In this document: one piece after another, positions 15,166-22,864 of the stretch
Position numbering within the stretch: position 1 is the stretch's first letter
Layout: each line of letters begins with the position of its first letter
Source: Chloroflexota bacterium
Lineage (GTDB): Bacteria > Chloroflexota > Limnocylindria > Limnocylindrales > CSP1-4
Assembly (NCBI GenBank): GCA_025454515.1
Contig: JALOOH010000022.1
Coordinates: 1-45,066, forward strand
DNA: 45,066 nt
Direction of reading: 5' to 3'
Program-made: the position numbers and the translations under genes
Notes under the pieces: generated by a model
What the model was told of the DNA's origin: nothing
Database searches by the model: none
What the model saw: only the letters and a program-made list of their open reading frames with translations

Positions 15166-15189
15166 GGAGCCGCTCCAGCGGCCTGTCAA
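15160..15189 (-). promoter_or_regulatory. Promoter of the ArsR/PIM-like operon (TTGACA-N18-TATCAT)
   Basis: Read on the minus strand, a perfect -35 TTGACA (15189-15184) is followed by an 18-base spacer and TATCAT (15165-15160). This is the best sigma-70-type promoter I found in the window. It points at the ArsR gene about 110 bases away. Confidence 0.7.
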
Positions 15190-15394
15190 GGTCGCCACGA
15201 CCGTGCGCGGCGGCGCCTGGCGTCGGATCCGAGCCGGCCGACGGGAGGAACGCCCCTTCCCCGCGCGGGAGACCCGCGCTAGCATCAGCGCGGATCGCGG
15301 ACAGTGCGATCGGTCGGCGACCCCGACGGACGAGGGCAGGCGATCCCGGGGCCCGGGTCCGGCGGCCGCTCCGGCCGGCTATGGGGTGCGAGCG

Positions 15395-16837
15395 ATGAAC
15401 GGCATCCGACGGCGCGTCGCGGCTCTCGCGGCCGCCCTTTCCCTCGCCGTCCTGGTCCCGGCGGCGGTGCCGGCGGGCGCGGCGGCGATCGTCCCCGGCG
15501 GCGGTGTCATCTACGGCTCCGTCATCGGCCAGGACCACGGCACGCTCATGGGCGGCACCGTCACCGCCTGCCTCGTCTACGGAGGCTGCTGGCGCGCGAC
15601 GATCGACTCGCAGCAGACGTACCGGTTCGACGACCTTCCCGGCGGCGCCTTCACGATCGGCGTGACGCCGCCCTCGTACGGCGCGCGCTACGTGCCCGGC
15701 TGGTACGCGGCGTGGTCGCCGGGGAACTTCACCGCCTCGTACGGGAACGCGACGCTCGTCTACGCCGCGCCCCAGAAGATCCTGCCCCCGATCGTCGTGC
15801 CGGTCCGGGCGCCCACGCTCGGCTCGATCACCGGGCGCGTGCTCGCCTCCACCGGCGCGCCGCTCACGGGTGGCTCGGTGATGGCGTGCGGGCTCACCGC
15901 CGGATGCTGGAGCGTGGCGATCGGCTGGGACGGCCTGTACGCCCTCGGCGGGCTGCTGCCGGACCGGTACCGGATCTCCATCTCGCCGCCGCCGAACACC
16001 GCGTACCCGAGCGGCTGGTACTCGGCGTGGGCGCCCGGCTCCTTCACGACGAACCCGGGGGCGGCGACCCTCGTGTGGGTCGGTGCGGGGAACGTCGCGC
16101 TGCCCACGATCATCGTCCCCGCACCCGTCCTCCTCCGCGGGTCGATCTCCGGCTCGGTCATCGGCTCGGACGGCGGCTCGCTCGCCGGCGCCACGGTCAC
16201 GGCATGTCCGCCGATCGGACCGTGCACGGCGCGCACCGTCGCCTGGGACGGCACGTACCTCCTGCCGAATCTCGCGCCCGCGAACTACCTCGTCTCCATC
16301 GCGCCGGCCCCCGGCGCCCCCTACCTCGCGGGCTTCTACTCGTCCTTCTCCGCCGGGTACTTCAACCCGGTCCTGGCGAACGCGAGCGCGGTGCCCGTGG
16401 CGTACGTGAACGTGGCGCTCCCGCGCATCGTCGTGCCGCGGTTCCTCGTGGTCGGCGGCCCCGCGGCCACGCCGGCGGCTCCCGCCACCCCGTCCGGCCC
16501 GGCCGCGGGGACGACGGCCGCCCGGCCGCTCGCGCTCACGTCGTGGATCCGGCCCGCGGCGACGACGCAGGTCCGCTCCATGGTCTCCGTGCCCGCGGGC
16601 GCCAAGGTCGAGCTCGTCGCCCGGACCGAGACCTACTACGTCGGCCGCTCGGTCGAGGTCTGGCGCCGCGTCGACGGCGGCGCGTGGGCCCGGGTCGCGA
16701 CCCGGACGGTCGCGGCGGACGGCCGCGTCGTGTATCGGTTCACCGCCCGCGACGACGCGGCGTACCGGCTGCGCATGCCGGCCACCGCGACGGCGCTCGA
16801 GGCGGTCGGGCTCGTCCGGAGGGTCCGGGTCCGCTGA
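15395..16837 (+). CDS. Exported protein with three carboxypeptidase-regulatory-like repeats
   Basis: A 480-residue protein with a clear signal peptide (NGIRRRVAALAAALSLAV, ending near AGAAA). It has three repeats of about 100-110 residues, each starting like GSVIGQDHG, GSITGRVLAS or GSISGSVIGS, followed by TVTAC or SVMAC, a second cysteine (GCW or PCT), a short strand with YRFDDLPGG or similar, and a PGWYAAWSPGNF-type block. This matches CarboxypepD_reg-like/SpaA-like beta-sandwich domains. The paired cysteines in each repeat could form a disulfide. A Pro/Ala hinge (about 366-385) leads to a C-terminal domain with YYVGRSVEVWRRVDGG. There is no LPXTG or terminal helix, so it is probably secreted. 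The start has only a weak ribosome site. Confidence 0.65.
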   Translation: MNGIRRRVAALAAALSLAVLVPAAVPAGAAAIVPGGGVIYGSVIGQDHGTLMGGTVTACLVYGGCWRATIDSQQTYRFDDLPGGAFTIGVTPPSYGARYVPGWYAAWSPGNFTASYGNATLVYAAPQKILPPIVVPVRAPTLGSITGRVLASTGAPLTGGSVMACGLTAGCWSVAIGWDGLYALGGLLPDRYRISISPPPNTAYPSGWYSAWAPGSFTTNPGAATLVWVGAGNVALPTIIVPAPVLLRGSISGSVIGSDGGSLAGATVTACPPIGPCTARTVAWDGTYLLPNLAPANYLVSIAPAPGAPYLAGFYSSFSAGYFNPVLANASAVPVAYVNVALPRIVVPRFLVVGGPAATPAAPATPSGPAAGTTAARPLALTSWIRPAATTQVRSMVSVPAGAKVELVARTETYYVGRSVEVWRRVDGGAWARVATRTVAADGRVVYRFTARDDAAYRLRMPATATALEAVGLVRRVRVR

Positions 16838-16891
16838 CGCGGGACGGCCGCCGGGCACTCCGACGGCCGCCGGATCGCGCGCACCGCCACC

Positions 16892-16929
16892 CGAAGGAGG
16901 GGCGGCCCCCCGGGGCCGCCCCTCCTTCG
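16892..16929 (+). terminator. Strong hairpin, probable terminator
   Basis: A perfect 18-bp inverted repeat (CGAAGGAGGGGCGGCCCC and its complement) with only two central bases, 54 bases after the stop of the exported protein. No long T-tract follows, as is usual in GC-rich genomes. It separates this gene from the DMFA-like gene. Confidence 0.7.
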
Positions 16930-17001
16930 TGCCGTCCGCCGGCGCCCGATGGGCCGGTCGGCCGCTCGCGCGCACCGTCTCCGCGTGCGACCATCGGGGG
17001 G

Positions 17002-18537
17002 ATGCGCGCCCGTTTCGCCGCCGCCGTCGTCCTCGTCGCCGCGCTCGTCGTCCCCGTGGCGATGACGGCCGTGGCTCTCTCCCTGCCGCCACCCGCGGAC
17101 GCGGCCCCCGTCGAGGGGCCCGCGGAGGCCGTCCCGTGGACGGCGCCCGCGACGGAGGAGGGGGCCGAGGGCCCTGCCACCGCGATGCCGTGGACGGCCG
17201 CGCCCCCGAAGGCGGAGATCTACGCGTCCCAGGTGTCCGTCGTCCCGGGCGAGCGGATCGACCTCCACGTGAGCACGCCCGCGAAGACGTACCGGATCCG
17301 CGTGTACCGCGAGGCCGCGACGGCGGACGGCCGCCGTGTCGAGCTGTTGCGGTACCGCGTCGACGACCGGAAGGGCGTGGACCAGCGCAGGCGGATGACG
17401 ATGGACGCGCGATCGACGCCGCGCGCGAACTGGACCGTGACGGACACGGTCCGGACGACCAGGGCCTGGAAGCCCGGCGTCTACACGATCCTCGCCCTCG
17501 ACGCGAACGACACGCGCAGCTCGGCGATCGTCGTCGTCCGATCGCCGACGATCCGCCCCGAGGCCCCGCTCCTCGTCGTGCCCGTGCTCACGTACCAGGC
17601 GTACAACGACTGGGGCGGAGCGTCCTCGTACCTCGACGCACGCGGCGTGCGGTCGTACCGGGTGAGCTTCGACCGGCCCTACGTGGCCGGCCCGGGGCTC
17701 TGGTGGTCCACCCGGGACAGCAAGCTCGCCGGCTTCGTCGCGGGGAGCACGGACGATCTCCAGTACACCACCGACTACGACCTGTCGATCGCCCCGCCGA
17801 CGACGTTCCCCAGCTTCACGGTCCTCGCCAGGCACACGGAGTACGCCTCGAAGGCGATGTACGACTGGCTCGAGGAGGGGGTCCGCGTCCGCGGCGCGAT
17901 GGGGCTCGCGAACTTCGGCGCGAACGCCCTGTACTGGCAGGTCCGGCTGGAGCCGGCGACCGACGGAGCGAACCGGCGCACCGCCCCGCGGGAGATCGTC
18001 ATCTACCGCAACGACAGCGTGACCGAGGACCGCTCGCCCCGCGACCCGATCGTGGGGCCGACGACCACGACACGGTTCCGCGACGCCCCGGTGGGACGAC
18101 CGGAGGGCCTGCTGCTCGGCGCCCAGTTCCGCGCCAAGCTCGGGTCCGACTCGGACGACCGGTGGCCGATGGGGGTCGGCCCGGGGGTCCCATGGTCGCT
18201 CCTCGAGGGGACCGGCTGGACGCCCGGGTCCACGTACATCTGGAACCTCATGGCCGGCGAGGGCGACATGCCGATCCCCGGGCCCGAGGGGACCGTCACC
18301 ATGCCGATCCTCACGTCGCGGGCCGTGAGCACGACGCTCGAGGTCGTGTTCCCGGCGGCGACGCTGCGCACCTTCCCGTCCGGTGGGCGCGTCTTCAACG
18401 CCTCGACGCTCGGGTGGCCGCACCTGCTGCCGCCCGCCGAGTTCGATCCCGGCGTGAGCGACACGAGCTTCGGGACGTTCACCCGCAACATCCTCTCCTG
18501 GGTGGACGGCGACGACGGCGGCCCGCACGGCCCCTGA
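17002..18537 (+). CDS. Exported protein with N,N-dimethylformamidase beta-subunit-like C-terminal domain
   Basis: The 511-residue protein has a signal peptide (RARFAAAVVLVAALVVPVA) followed by an acidic, Pro-rich spacer. Residues about 70-190 are beta-rich, with SVVPGERIDLHVSTPAKTY, like the N-terminal sandwich of this family. The larger part matches the DMFA beta-like C-terminal domain: VLTYQAYNDWGGASSYL, SFDRPY, YTTDYDLSIAP, LARHTEYASKAMYDWLEEG and FGANALYWQVRLEP. In characterised members this is the large subunit of dimethylformamidase, but most homologues are of unknown function and the secreted location here argues against that exact role. The typical GHDEYWS is replaced by ARHTEYAS. No small-subunit gene is adjacent. 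Confidence 0.65.
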   Translation: MRARFAAAVVLVAALVVPVAMTAVALSLPPPADAAPVEGPAEAVPWTAPATEEGAEGPATAMPWTAAPPKAEIYASQVSVVPGERIDLHVSTPAKTYRIRVYREAATADGRRVELLRYRVDDRKGVDQRRRMTMDARSTPRANWTVTDTVRTTRAWKPGVYTILALDANDTRSSAIVVVRSPTIRPEAPLLVVPVLTYQAYNDWGGASSYLDARGVRSYRVSFDRPYVAGPGLWWSTRDSKLAGFVAGSTDDLQYTTDYDLSIAPPTTFPSFTVLARHTEYASKAMYDWLEEGVRVRGAMGLANFGANALYWQVRLEPATDGANRRTAPREIVIYRNDSVTEDRSPRDPIVGPTTTTRFRDAPVGRPEGLLLGAQFRAKLGSDSDDRWPMGVGPGVPWSLLEGTGWTPGSTYIWNLMAGEGDMPIPGPEGTVTMPILTSRAVSTTLEVVFPAATLRTFPSGGRVFNASTLGWPHLLPPAEFDPGVSDTSFGTFTRNILSWVDGDDGGPHGP

Positions 18538-18547
18538 CGGTCGGAGC

Positions 18548-18565
18548 CCGCGGGACGACCCGCGG
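18548..18565. terminator. Hairpin between convergent genes
   Basis: CCGCGGG-acga-CCCGCGG, a perfect 7-bp stem with a four-base loop in the 36-bp gap between the DMFA-like gene and the adenosyltransferase gene. It could serve both directions. Confidence 0.5.
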
Positions 18566-18573
18566 CGCGGCGG

Positions 18574-19272
18574 TCAGCGCTGCCGCGATGGCGTGGCGTG
18601 CCGATGCTCGCCCTGCTCCTCCGCGCGGGCGAGGATCCAGGCGAGGTCCGCGAGCCGGTTGAGGTAGGGGACCAGGTACGCGCCCGCCACCAGCCCAGCC
18701 CGGTCCAGCGCCACCGCGCGCCGCTCCGCGCGGCGGACGATCGTCCGGGCGACCTCCAGCGCCGCCGAGGCGCGGGTCTCGCCGGGGACGATGAACTCGC
18801 GGGGCATCTCCACCCGTGGCTCGAGGTCGGCGATCAGCACCTCCAGGCCGTCCACCATCTCGAGCGACACGCGCGTGCTGCCGTCCTGCAGACGGCCCCA
18901 CGCGTCCGGGTTCGCGGCGAGCTCGGCGGCGACGACGAACAGCTCGCGCTGGAGGCGGAGGATCACCTCCGCGATCCCGTCCAGCGCGGGCGACAGGGTC
19001 CCGTGGCGTGCCATCTCGGCCAGCTCCGCGCGCGCGAGGCCGAAGGCGGCGACCGCCTCGTCCAGGGTGCCGTACGCCTCGGTCCGCGGGTCGTCCTTCG
19101 CGATCCTGCCGCCGCCGAACAGCAGGCTCGTGGAACCGTCGTCGCCGCGCCGGGTGACGACGGACGACGATGCGAGGGGGTCGCCCGCCCCGTCGGCGCG
19201 CCCGACCGTGCCGGACGCAGCGGCCTCGGGGCCGGCCGCGCCCGGCGACGCGGCTTCGTCGGACCCCGTCAC
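18574..19272 (-). CDS. PduO-type cob(I)alamin adenosyltransferase
   Basis: The 232-residue protein has the ATP-binding N-terminus of PduO-type ATRs (VVTRRGDDGSTSLLFGGGRIAKDD, then AYGTLDEAVAAFGLARAEL), the EFIVPGETRASAALEVARTIVRRAER core and the NRLADLAWILAR C-terminal helix. The reaction transfers adenosyl from ATP to cob(I)alamin to make coenzyme B12. The first 40 residues are a low-complexity extension. GTG 19272 is chosen because it overlaps the DUF59 stop as GTGA. No cobalamin riboswitch or B12-dependent enzyme is visible in the window. Confidence 0.9.
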   Translation of the reverse strand: MTGSDEAASPGAAGPEAAASGTVGRADGAGDPLASSSVVTRRGDDGSTSLLFGGGRIAKDDPRTEAYGTLDEAVAAFGLARAELAEMARHGTLSPALDGIAEVILRLQRELFVVAAELAANPDAWGRLQDGSTRVSLEMVDGLEVLIADLEPRVEMPREFIVPGETRASAALEVARTIVRRAERRAVALDRAGLVAGAYLVPYLNRLADLAWILARAEEQGEHRHATPSRQR

Positions 19273-19610
19273 CACATCAGGCCCGCGTCGCGCGGGTCCC
19301 ATCGCTCGGCGAGGAGCGTGACCTTCACCGGATGCTCGAGCACGGACTCCGCCTGCTCGCGGACCTGGGCGATCATGGAGCCCGCGTACGGGCAGAACGG
19401 CGTCGTGAGGATCATCTTGATCTCCGACTCGTTCTCGCCGACGAGGATCTGCCTGATGAGGGCGAGCTCGACGACGTTCATCCCGATCTCCGGGTCCACC
19501 ACCGACCGCAGCGCGTCGAGGATCGCGAGCTCGCGCGCCCGCTTGACGGGGTCGAACGCCGCGGCATCGGTGGAGAGGTCGGCGGTCGAGGGGGAGGTGG
19601 CGTCGGTCAT
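19269..19610 (-). CDS. MIP18/DUF59 (SufT-like) iron-sulfur assembly protein
   Basis: A 113-residue protein with the MIP18 signature: ILDALRSVVDPEIGMNVVELALI, then IKMILTTPFCPYAGSM, with the conserved cysteine in TPFCP. These small proteins help load or repair Fe-S clusters (SufT, PaaD). It lies upstream of and overlaps the adenosyltransferase gene; the reason for the pairing is not clear. A cysteine desulfurase is encoded 2 kb away in the same orientation but in another transcription unit. Confidence 0.85.
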   Translation of the reverse strand: MTDATSPSTADLSTDAAAFDPVKRARELAILDALRSVVDPEIGMNVVELALIRQILVGENESEIKMILTTPFCPYAGSMIAQVREQAESVLEHPVKVTLLAERWDPRDAGLMW

Positions 19611-19726
19611 CGTGTCATCTGATCCCGGTGCGGCTGGGTGCCGCACAGCGTACCACTCCGCGGCGAGATACCCGAGTGGACCGGTCGGATATGGGATCGG
19701 CGTGCGGGCGGGCGCCGGGCGGGACG

Positions 19727-20047
19727 TCAGGCGGGGGCGGTGACGACGACCCCGGGGGCCTGCAGCTGCTCGGGGAGCCCGGCCGCCTCGTCGGGCGTGT
19801 ACCCGGGCCCGGCGAGCGACCCGTCGGCCTCGATGAACTCGGCGTACAGGTCCGGGTGGGCCGCCGCGTACACGTACGCCTGCGCGATGCCGACCCGCCG
19901 CAGCTCCGGATGCCTGGTGAGGATCTCGACGAGCGCGAGGCCGCTCCGCCGCATGTCGAGGAGCTGGCGCACGGTGACGCGGCTCCCGTAGCAGAACGGC
20001 TCCCCGTTCATGACCAGCGGGTCGGTCTGCACCCACTTGATCGTCAC
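19727..20047 (-). CDS. DUF433 domain protein
   Basis: The 106-residue protein matches DUF433: DPLVMNGEPFCYGSRVTVRQ followed by LLDMRRSGLALVEILTRHPEL and AQAYVYAAAHP. DUF433 is a small helix-turn-helix-like domain found in antitoxins of the VapB45 type and in stand-alone proteins. The usual PIN toxin partner is absent; instead it starts (GTG) one base after the stop of a helical protein of unknown function, with which it is presumably co-expressed. The C-terminal tail (GYTPDEAAGLPEQLQAPGVV) is outside the domain. Confidence 0.75.
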   Translation of the reverse strand: MTIKWVQTDPLVMNGEPFCYGSRVTVRQLLDMRRSGLALVEILTRHPELRRVGIAQAYVYAAAHPDLYAEFIEADGSLAGPGYTPDEAAGLPEQLQAPGVVVTAPA

Positions 20048-20048
20048 G

Positions 20049-20537
20049 TCAGGCGCCCTTGTAGATGGCGTCGAGGATCGGGTTCCGGACGCGCGCGTCG
20101 CCGGAGAAGCGACGGTAGTAGCGGAAGACCGCGACGGCCGCGTCGATGCCGGCGTTCATCGGCTCGCGCTCCGCCTCGTCCAGCATCGCGGCGCAGGCGC
20201 CACGCAGACCCTCCATGAGGGCGATCGCGTCGTCCATGGGGACCCTGCGGCGCCGGTAGACGGGCGCGACCCAGTCGGCCCACTCGCGCGTCCAGATCGG
20301 GTCGCCCGACGCGACGGCCTTCGCGATCCGCTCGACCATCACCTCGGTGTCGCGCAGGAGGTTCCGGAGGCCCGTCTCATCCCAGCGCGCGCGCATCTGC
20401 GGCGATGCGGCGAGGGCGTCGCGGAGGGCCTTCTCGCCCAGGCGGGCACGGGCGGCGAGGAGGCGCGCGGCCGCGTCCGGGAGACCGGCCGTCATGTCCG
20501 GGGGCATGGCCCCGAGTGCGGGGTGGCTCACGAGCAT
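20049..20537 (-). CDS. All-helical protein of unknown function
   Basis: A 162-residue protein predicted to be almost all alpha-helix, with an Ala/Arg-rich N-terminal half (DAAARLLAARARLGEKALRD) and WTREWADWVAPVYRRRRVP in the middle, then ALMEGLRGACAAMLDEAERE. The layout is reminiscent of four-helix sensor domains such as the RsbRD N-terminal domain or the C-terminal half of the MerR-like protein at 25746, but I cannot assign it. It is the first gene of a pair with DUF433. Confidence 0.6.
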   Translation of the reverse strand: MLVSHPALGAMPPDMTAGLPDAAARLLAARARLGEKALRDALAASPQMRARWDETGLRNLLRDTEVMVERIAKAVASGDPIWTREWADWVAPVYRRRRVPMDDAIALMEGLRGACAAMLDEAEREPMNAGIDAAVAVFRYYRRFSGDARVRNPILDAIYKGA

Positions 20538-20618
20538 CGAGTCTAGCGTCCCGACCGCTCCGGTGCCGGCCGGCCGCGACGGGGCGGGGCCCGGCTGCCC
20601 GGCCCGCCGGGCCACCGG

Positions 20619-20624
20619 TACCAT
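20619..20624 (+). promoter_or_regulatory. -10 element of leaderless promoter (TACCAT)
   Basis: TACCAT ends exactly six bases before the GTG at 20631, the same geometry as at 255, 23569 and 25525. There is no Shine-Dalgarno sequence in the six intervening bases (gtcgcc). Confidence 0.45.
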
Positions 20625-20630
20625 GTCGCC

Positions 20631-21119
20631 GTGACAGTGCCGCGACCCACTCCGGCCGGCGAGCCCGGCGACACGCGCGCTCCGGGGGCCCAGCGCGCGG
20701 ACCCTCCCCGCGCCCGCCCGGCCGCGCCTGCCGCCCGCGATCGCGCGGATCGGTCGCTCGCGTACGGGATCGTCGCGGGCGTCATCGGCGCGGCCGTCCT
20801 GTTCGTCCTGGCCGGGCCGCTCAGCGTGGACACCGGCCTGCTCGCGGTCGGCGTCGCGATCGGCTGGGTCGTCGGGGTCGCAGTCCGGACGGGCGCCGGT
20901 CGCGCCGGCGGGGCGGCGCGACCGGCGGGTGGGAGAGCCGTCACGGCGGTCGCGCTCGCCGTCGGCGGCAGTGTCGCAGCCTGGGTCGGCGCATGGGCCT
21001 GGTCGCGCGTGCAGGGAGGCGTGCTCGGGCCTGTGGATTTCGTGTCCCAGGTCTACGGGCTCCTGCTCCCGGTGCAGCTGGTCTTCACCGCCGCTGCGGC
21101 GTGGATCGGCTCCCGATGA
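20631..21119 (+). CDS. Small integral membrane protein, unknown function
   Basis: A 162-residue protein with a disordered Pro/Arg-rich N-terminus (about 40 residues) and four hydrophobic helices: YGIVAGVIGAAVLFVLAG, LLAVGVAIGWVVGVAV, AVTAVALAVGGSVAAWVGAW and LLLPVQLVFTAAAAWIG. No catalytic motif is visible. It overlaps the following acetyltransferase gene (ATGA). Confidence 0.65.
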   Translation: MTVPRPTPAGEPGDTRAPGAQRADPPRARPAAPAARDRADRSLAYGIVAGVIGAAVLFVLAGPLSVDTGLLAVGVAIGWVVGVAVRTGAGRAGGAARPAGGRAVTAVALAVGGSVAAWVGAWAWSRVQGGVLGPVDFVSQVYGLLLPVQLVFTAAAAWIGSR

Positions 21120-21661
21120 CCGGTGACGCCCGCGACGACGGCCTCACCCGTATCGCGTTCCGGCCACCCGTCGAGGCGGACCATCGACGGCTCGTCGACG
21201 TCGTGGACCACTGGTTCGGCCGGCCCGTGCGGGCCCGGCTCGGCCGGATGTGGTTCGAGCACTTCACGGGCACCTCGCTCGTCGGCGAGACGCTCGATCC
21301 GCGCTCCGCGGACCCCGACCTCCCACGCGTCGTCGCGTTCCTCGTCGGCTTCGCGAGCCCCGACCGGCCGGGCGACGCCGTGATCCACCTCGCCGCGATC
21401 GCGCCCGAGTGGCGACGTCGCGGGTTCGGGACGGCGATCCACGAGCGCTGGCTCCGCGACCGTGCCGCGGACGGCGCGGTCCGTGCATCGGTCGTGATCC
21501 CGCCCGACGAGCGTGTCGCGTACCTCTTCTACCGATCGCTCGGGTTCGAGCCCGTGACGGCGGGCTCACGTCCGCTCTGGGGCGTGCCGGCGTTCGCGGA
21601 TCACGAAGGGGACGGCGCGGACCGCGCGATCCTGACCCGCGGCATCGCGGCGCCGAGCTGA
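21116..21661 (+). CDS. GNAT family N-acetyltransferase
   Basis: The 181-residue protein has the GNAT acetyl-CoA site IAPEWRRRGFGTAIHERWLR (R-x2-G-x-G/A type) and the late motif VAYLFYRSLGFEPV. The N-terminal part contains a conserved-looking WFGRPVRARLGRMWFEHF segment before the LVGFASPDRPGDAVIHL strand. The acetyl acceptor is unknown. The ATG at 21116 overlaps the stop of the membrane protein gene, so the two are translationally coupled. Confidence 0.8.
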   Translation: MTGDARDDGLTRIAFRPPVEADHRRLVDVVDHWFGRPVRARLGRMWFEHFTGTSLVGETLDPRSADPDLPRVVAFLVGFASPDRPGDAVIHLAAIAPEWRRRGFGTAIHERWLRDRAADGAVRASVVIPPDERVAYLFYRSLGFEPVTAGSRPLWGVPAFADHEGDGADRAILTRGIAAPS

Positions 21662-21671
21662 GCGCGGCAGT

Positions 21672-21700
21672 CGGCGGCGCGCGCGTGCCGCGCGCCGCCG
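21672..21700. terminator. Hairpin between convergent genes
   Basis: A perfect 12-bp stem (CGGCGGCGCGCG and its complement) with a five-base loop (cgtgc) fills most of the 45-bp gap between the GNAT and cysteine desulfurase genes; probably a bidirectional terminator. Confidence 0.65.
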
Positions 21701-21706
21701 GTCGGT

Positions 21707-22864
21707 TCAGCGGTGCGACGCCCCGATGCGTCCCTCCGCGGCCAGGCGCCCGAAGCGCTCGAGGGCGCCGTCGATGTCGGCGGCGACGGTCATCCTCCCG
21801 AGGCTCAGGCGAACGGCCCCCATCCCCACCCTCGGCTCCACGCCCATCGCGGCGAGGACGGGCGAGAGCTCGATCGAGTCCGCATGGCACGCCGAGCCGG
21901 TCGAGGCCGCGACGTCGCCGACGGCGGCCAGCACGTCGGCGCCGGGCCGCCCCACGAACGAGACGTTCAAGGTGTTGGGCAGGCGCTCGACGGGATGGCC
22001 GTTGAGGACGACATCGTCGCCGAAGAGCGCCCGCAGGCCGTCCCAGAGGCGGTCGCGCATGGCCCGGACGCCCTCCATGGGTGCGAGGTCGGCGGCGAGG
22101 CACGCCGCCTCGCCGAGGGCGGCGTCGAGCAGCGCGCTCTCCGTCCCGGCCCGACGCCCGGACTCGTGGCCGGCGCCGTGGACGAGGGGCTCGAGCCGGA
22201 CGCCCCGCCGGACGTAGAGGGCGCCGATGCCCTTCGGCGCGTAGGCCTTGTGGCCCGCGATCGACAGCAGGTCCACCCCCAGGTCGTCGACGCGGGTCGG
22301 GATCTTGCCGATGGTCTGGGCGGCGTCGGTATGAAACAGGACGCCGGCCTCGCGGGCGATCGCCCCGATCTCGGCGATCGGCTCGACGGTGCCGACCTCG
22401 TTGTTCGCGTGCATCACGGAGACGACGAACGTGCGGGCGGTCAGCGCCCGCCGGACGTCGTCGGGGTCGACGCGACCGAAGCGGTCCACCGGGACGCGTG
22501 TGACCGTCGCACCCAGCCGTTCCAGGAAGCGGGCCGGCTCCAGGATCGCCGGGTGCTCGACCGCGGTGGTCACGATGCCCTCGGTCCCGTCCGGGCGGGC
22601 GAACCAGGCGCCGACCAGGGCCGCGTTGTTCGCCTCGCTGCCACCGCTCGTGAAGACGATCTCCTCGGCGGCGGCGCCCAGCAGGTCGGCCACCCGGCCG
22701 CGAGCCCCATCGACGATCGCGCGAGCCTCGCGCCCGCCGGGATGCAGCGCGGAGGGGTTCGCGAACGGGCCGCCCAGCAGACGGCGCATGACGGCGGCGA
22801 CCCGGGGGTCGATCGGGGTGCTCGCGTTGTAGTCGAGGTAGATGCCCGCGGCGTCGCGGCTCAT
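21707..22864 (-). CDS. Cysteine desulfurase (NifS/IscS class)
   Basis: A 385-residue PLP enzyme that takes sulfur from cysteine as a persulfide. It starts IYLDYNASTPIDPRV; further landmarks are FTSGGSEANNAALVGAW, VEHPAILEP, HANNEVGTVEPI, FHTDAAQTIGK and the PLP lysine in LSIAGHKAYAPKG. The catalytic loop has STGSACHADS (Cys326). The loop length and HADS sequence are as in class I (NifS/IscS) enzymes. The ATG overlaps the stop of the ArsR-rhodanese gene, so desulfurase and regulator/sulfurtransferase are co-translated. Confidence 0.93.
   Translation of the reverse strand: MSRDAAGIYLDYNASTPIDPRVAAVMRRLLGGPFANPSALHPGGREARAIVDGARGRVADLLGAAAEEIVFTSGGSEANNAALVGAWFARPDGTEGIVTTAVEHPAILEPARFLERLGATVTRVPVDRFGRVDPDDVRRALTARTFVVSVMHANNEVGTVEPIAEIGAIAREAGVLFHTDAAQTIGKIPTRVDDLGVDLLSIAGHKAYAPKGIGALYVRRGVRLEPLVHGAGHESGRRAGTESALLDAALGEAACLAADLAPMEGVRAMRDRLWDGLRALFGDDVVLNGHPVERLPNTLNVSFVGRPGADVLAAVGDVAASTGSACHADSIELSPVLAAMGVEPRVGMGAVRLSLGRMTVAADIDGALERFGRLAAEGRIGASHR

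Larger units (their letters stand above)
15051..15394. other. 344-bp divergent intergenic region
   Basis: This gap separates the ArsR operon (minus) from the exported CarboxypepD-like protein (plus). It holds the strong minus-strand promoter at 15160-15189 and the AT-rich candidate operator. Towards the plus gene there is TAGCAT at 15280-15285 inside a small inverted repeat (GCGCT-N6-AGCGC, 15276-15291), a possible weak -10. I see no convincing gene or RNA in the rest. Confidence 0.5.

Noticed and set aside
18574-19272. Cobalamin riboswitch near the adenosyltransferase gene
   Set aside because: The gene overlaps DUF59, and the 116-bp gap upstream of DUF59 is too short and shows no B12-box-like conserved segment.
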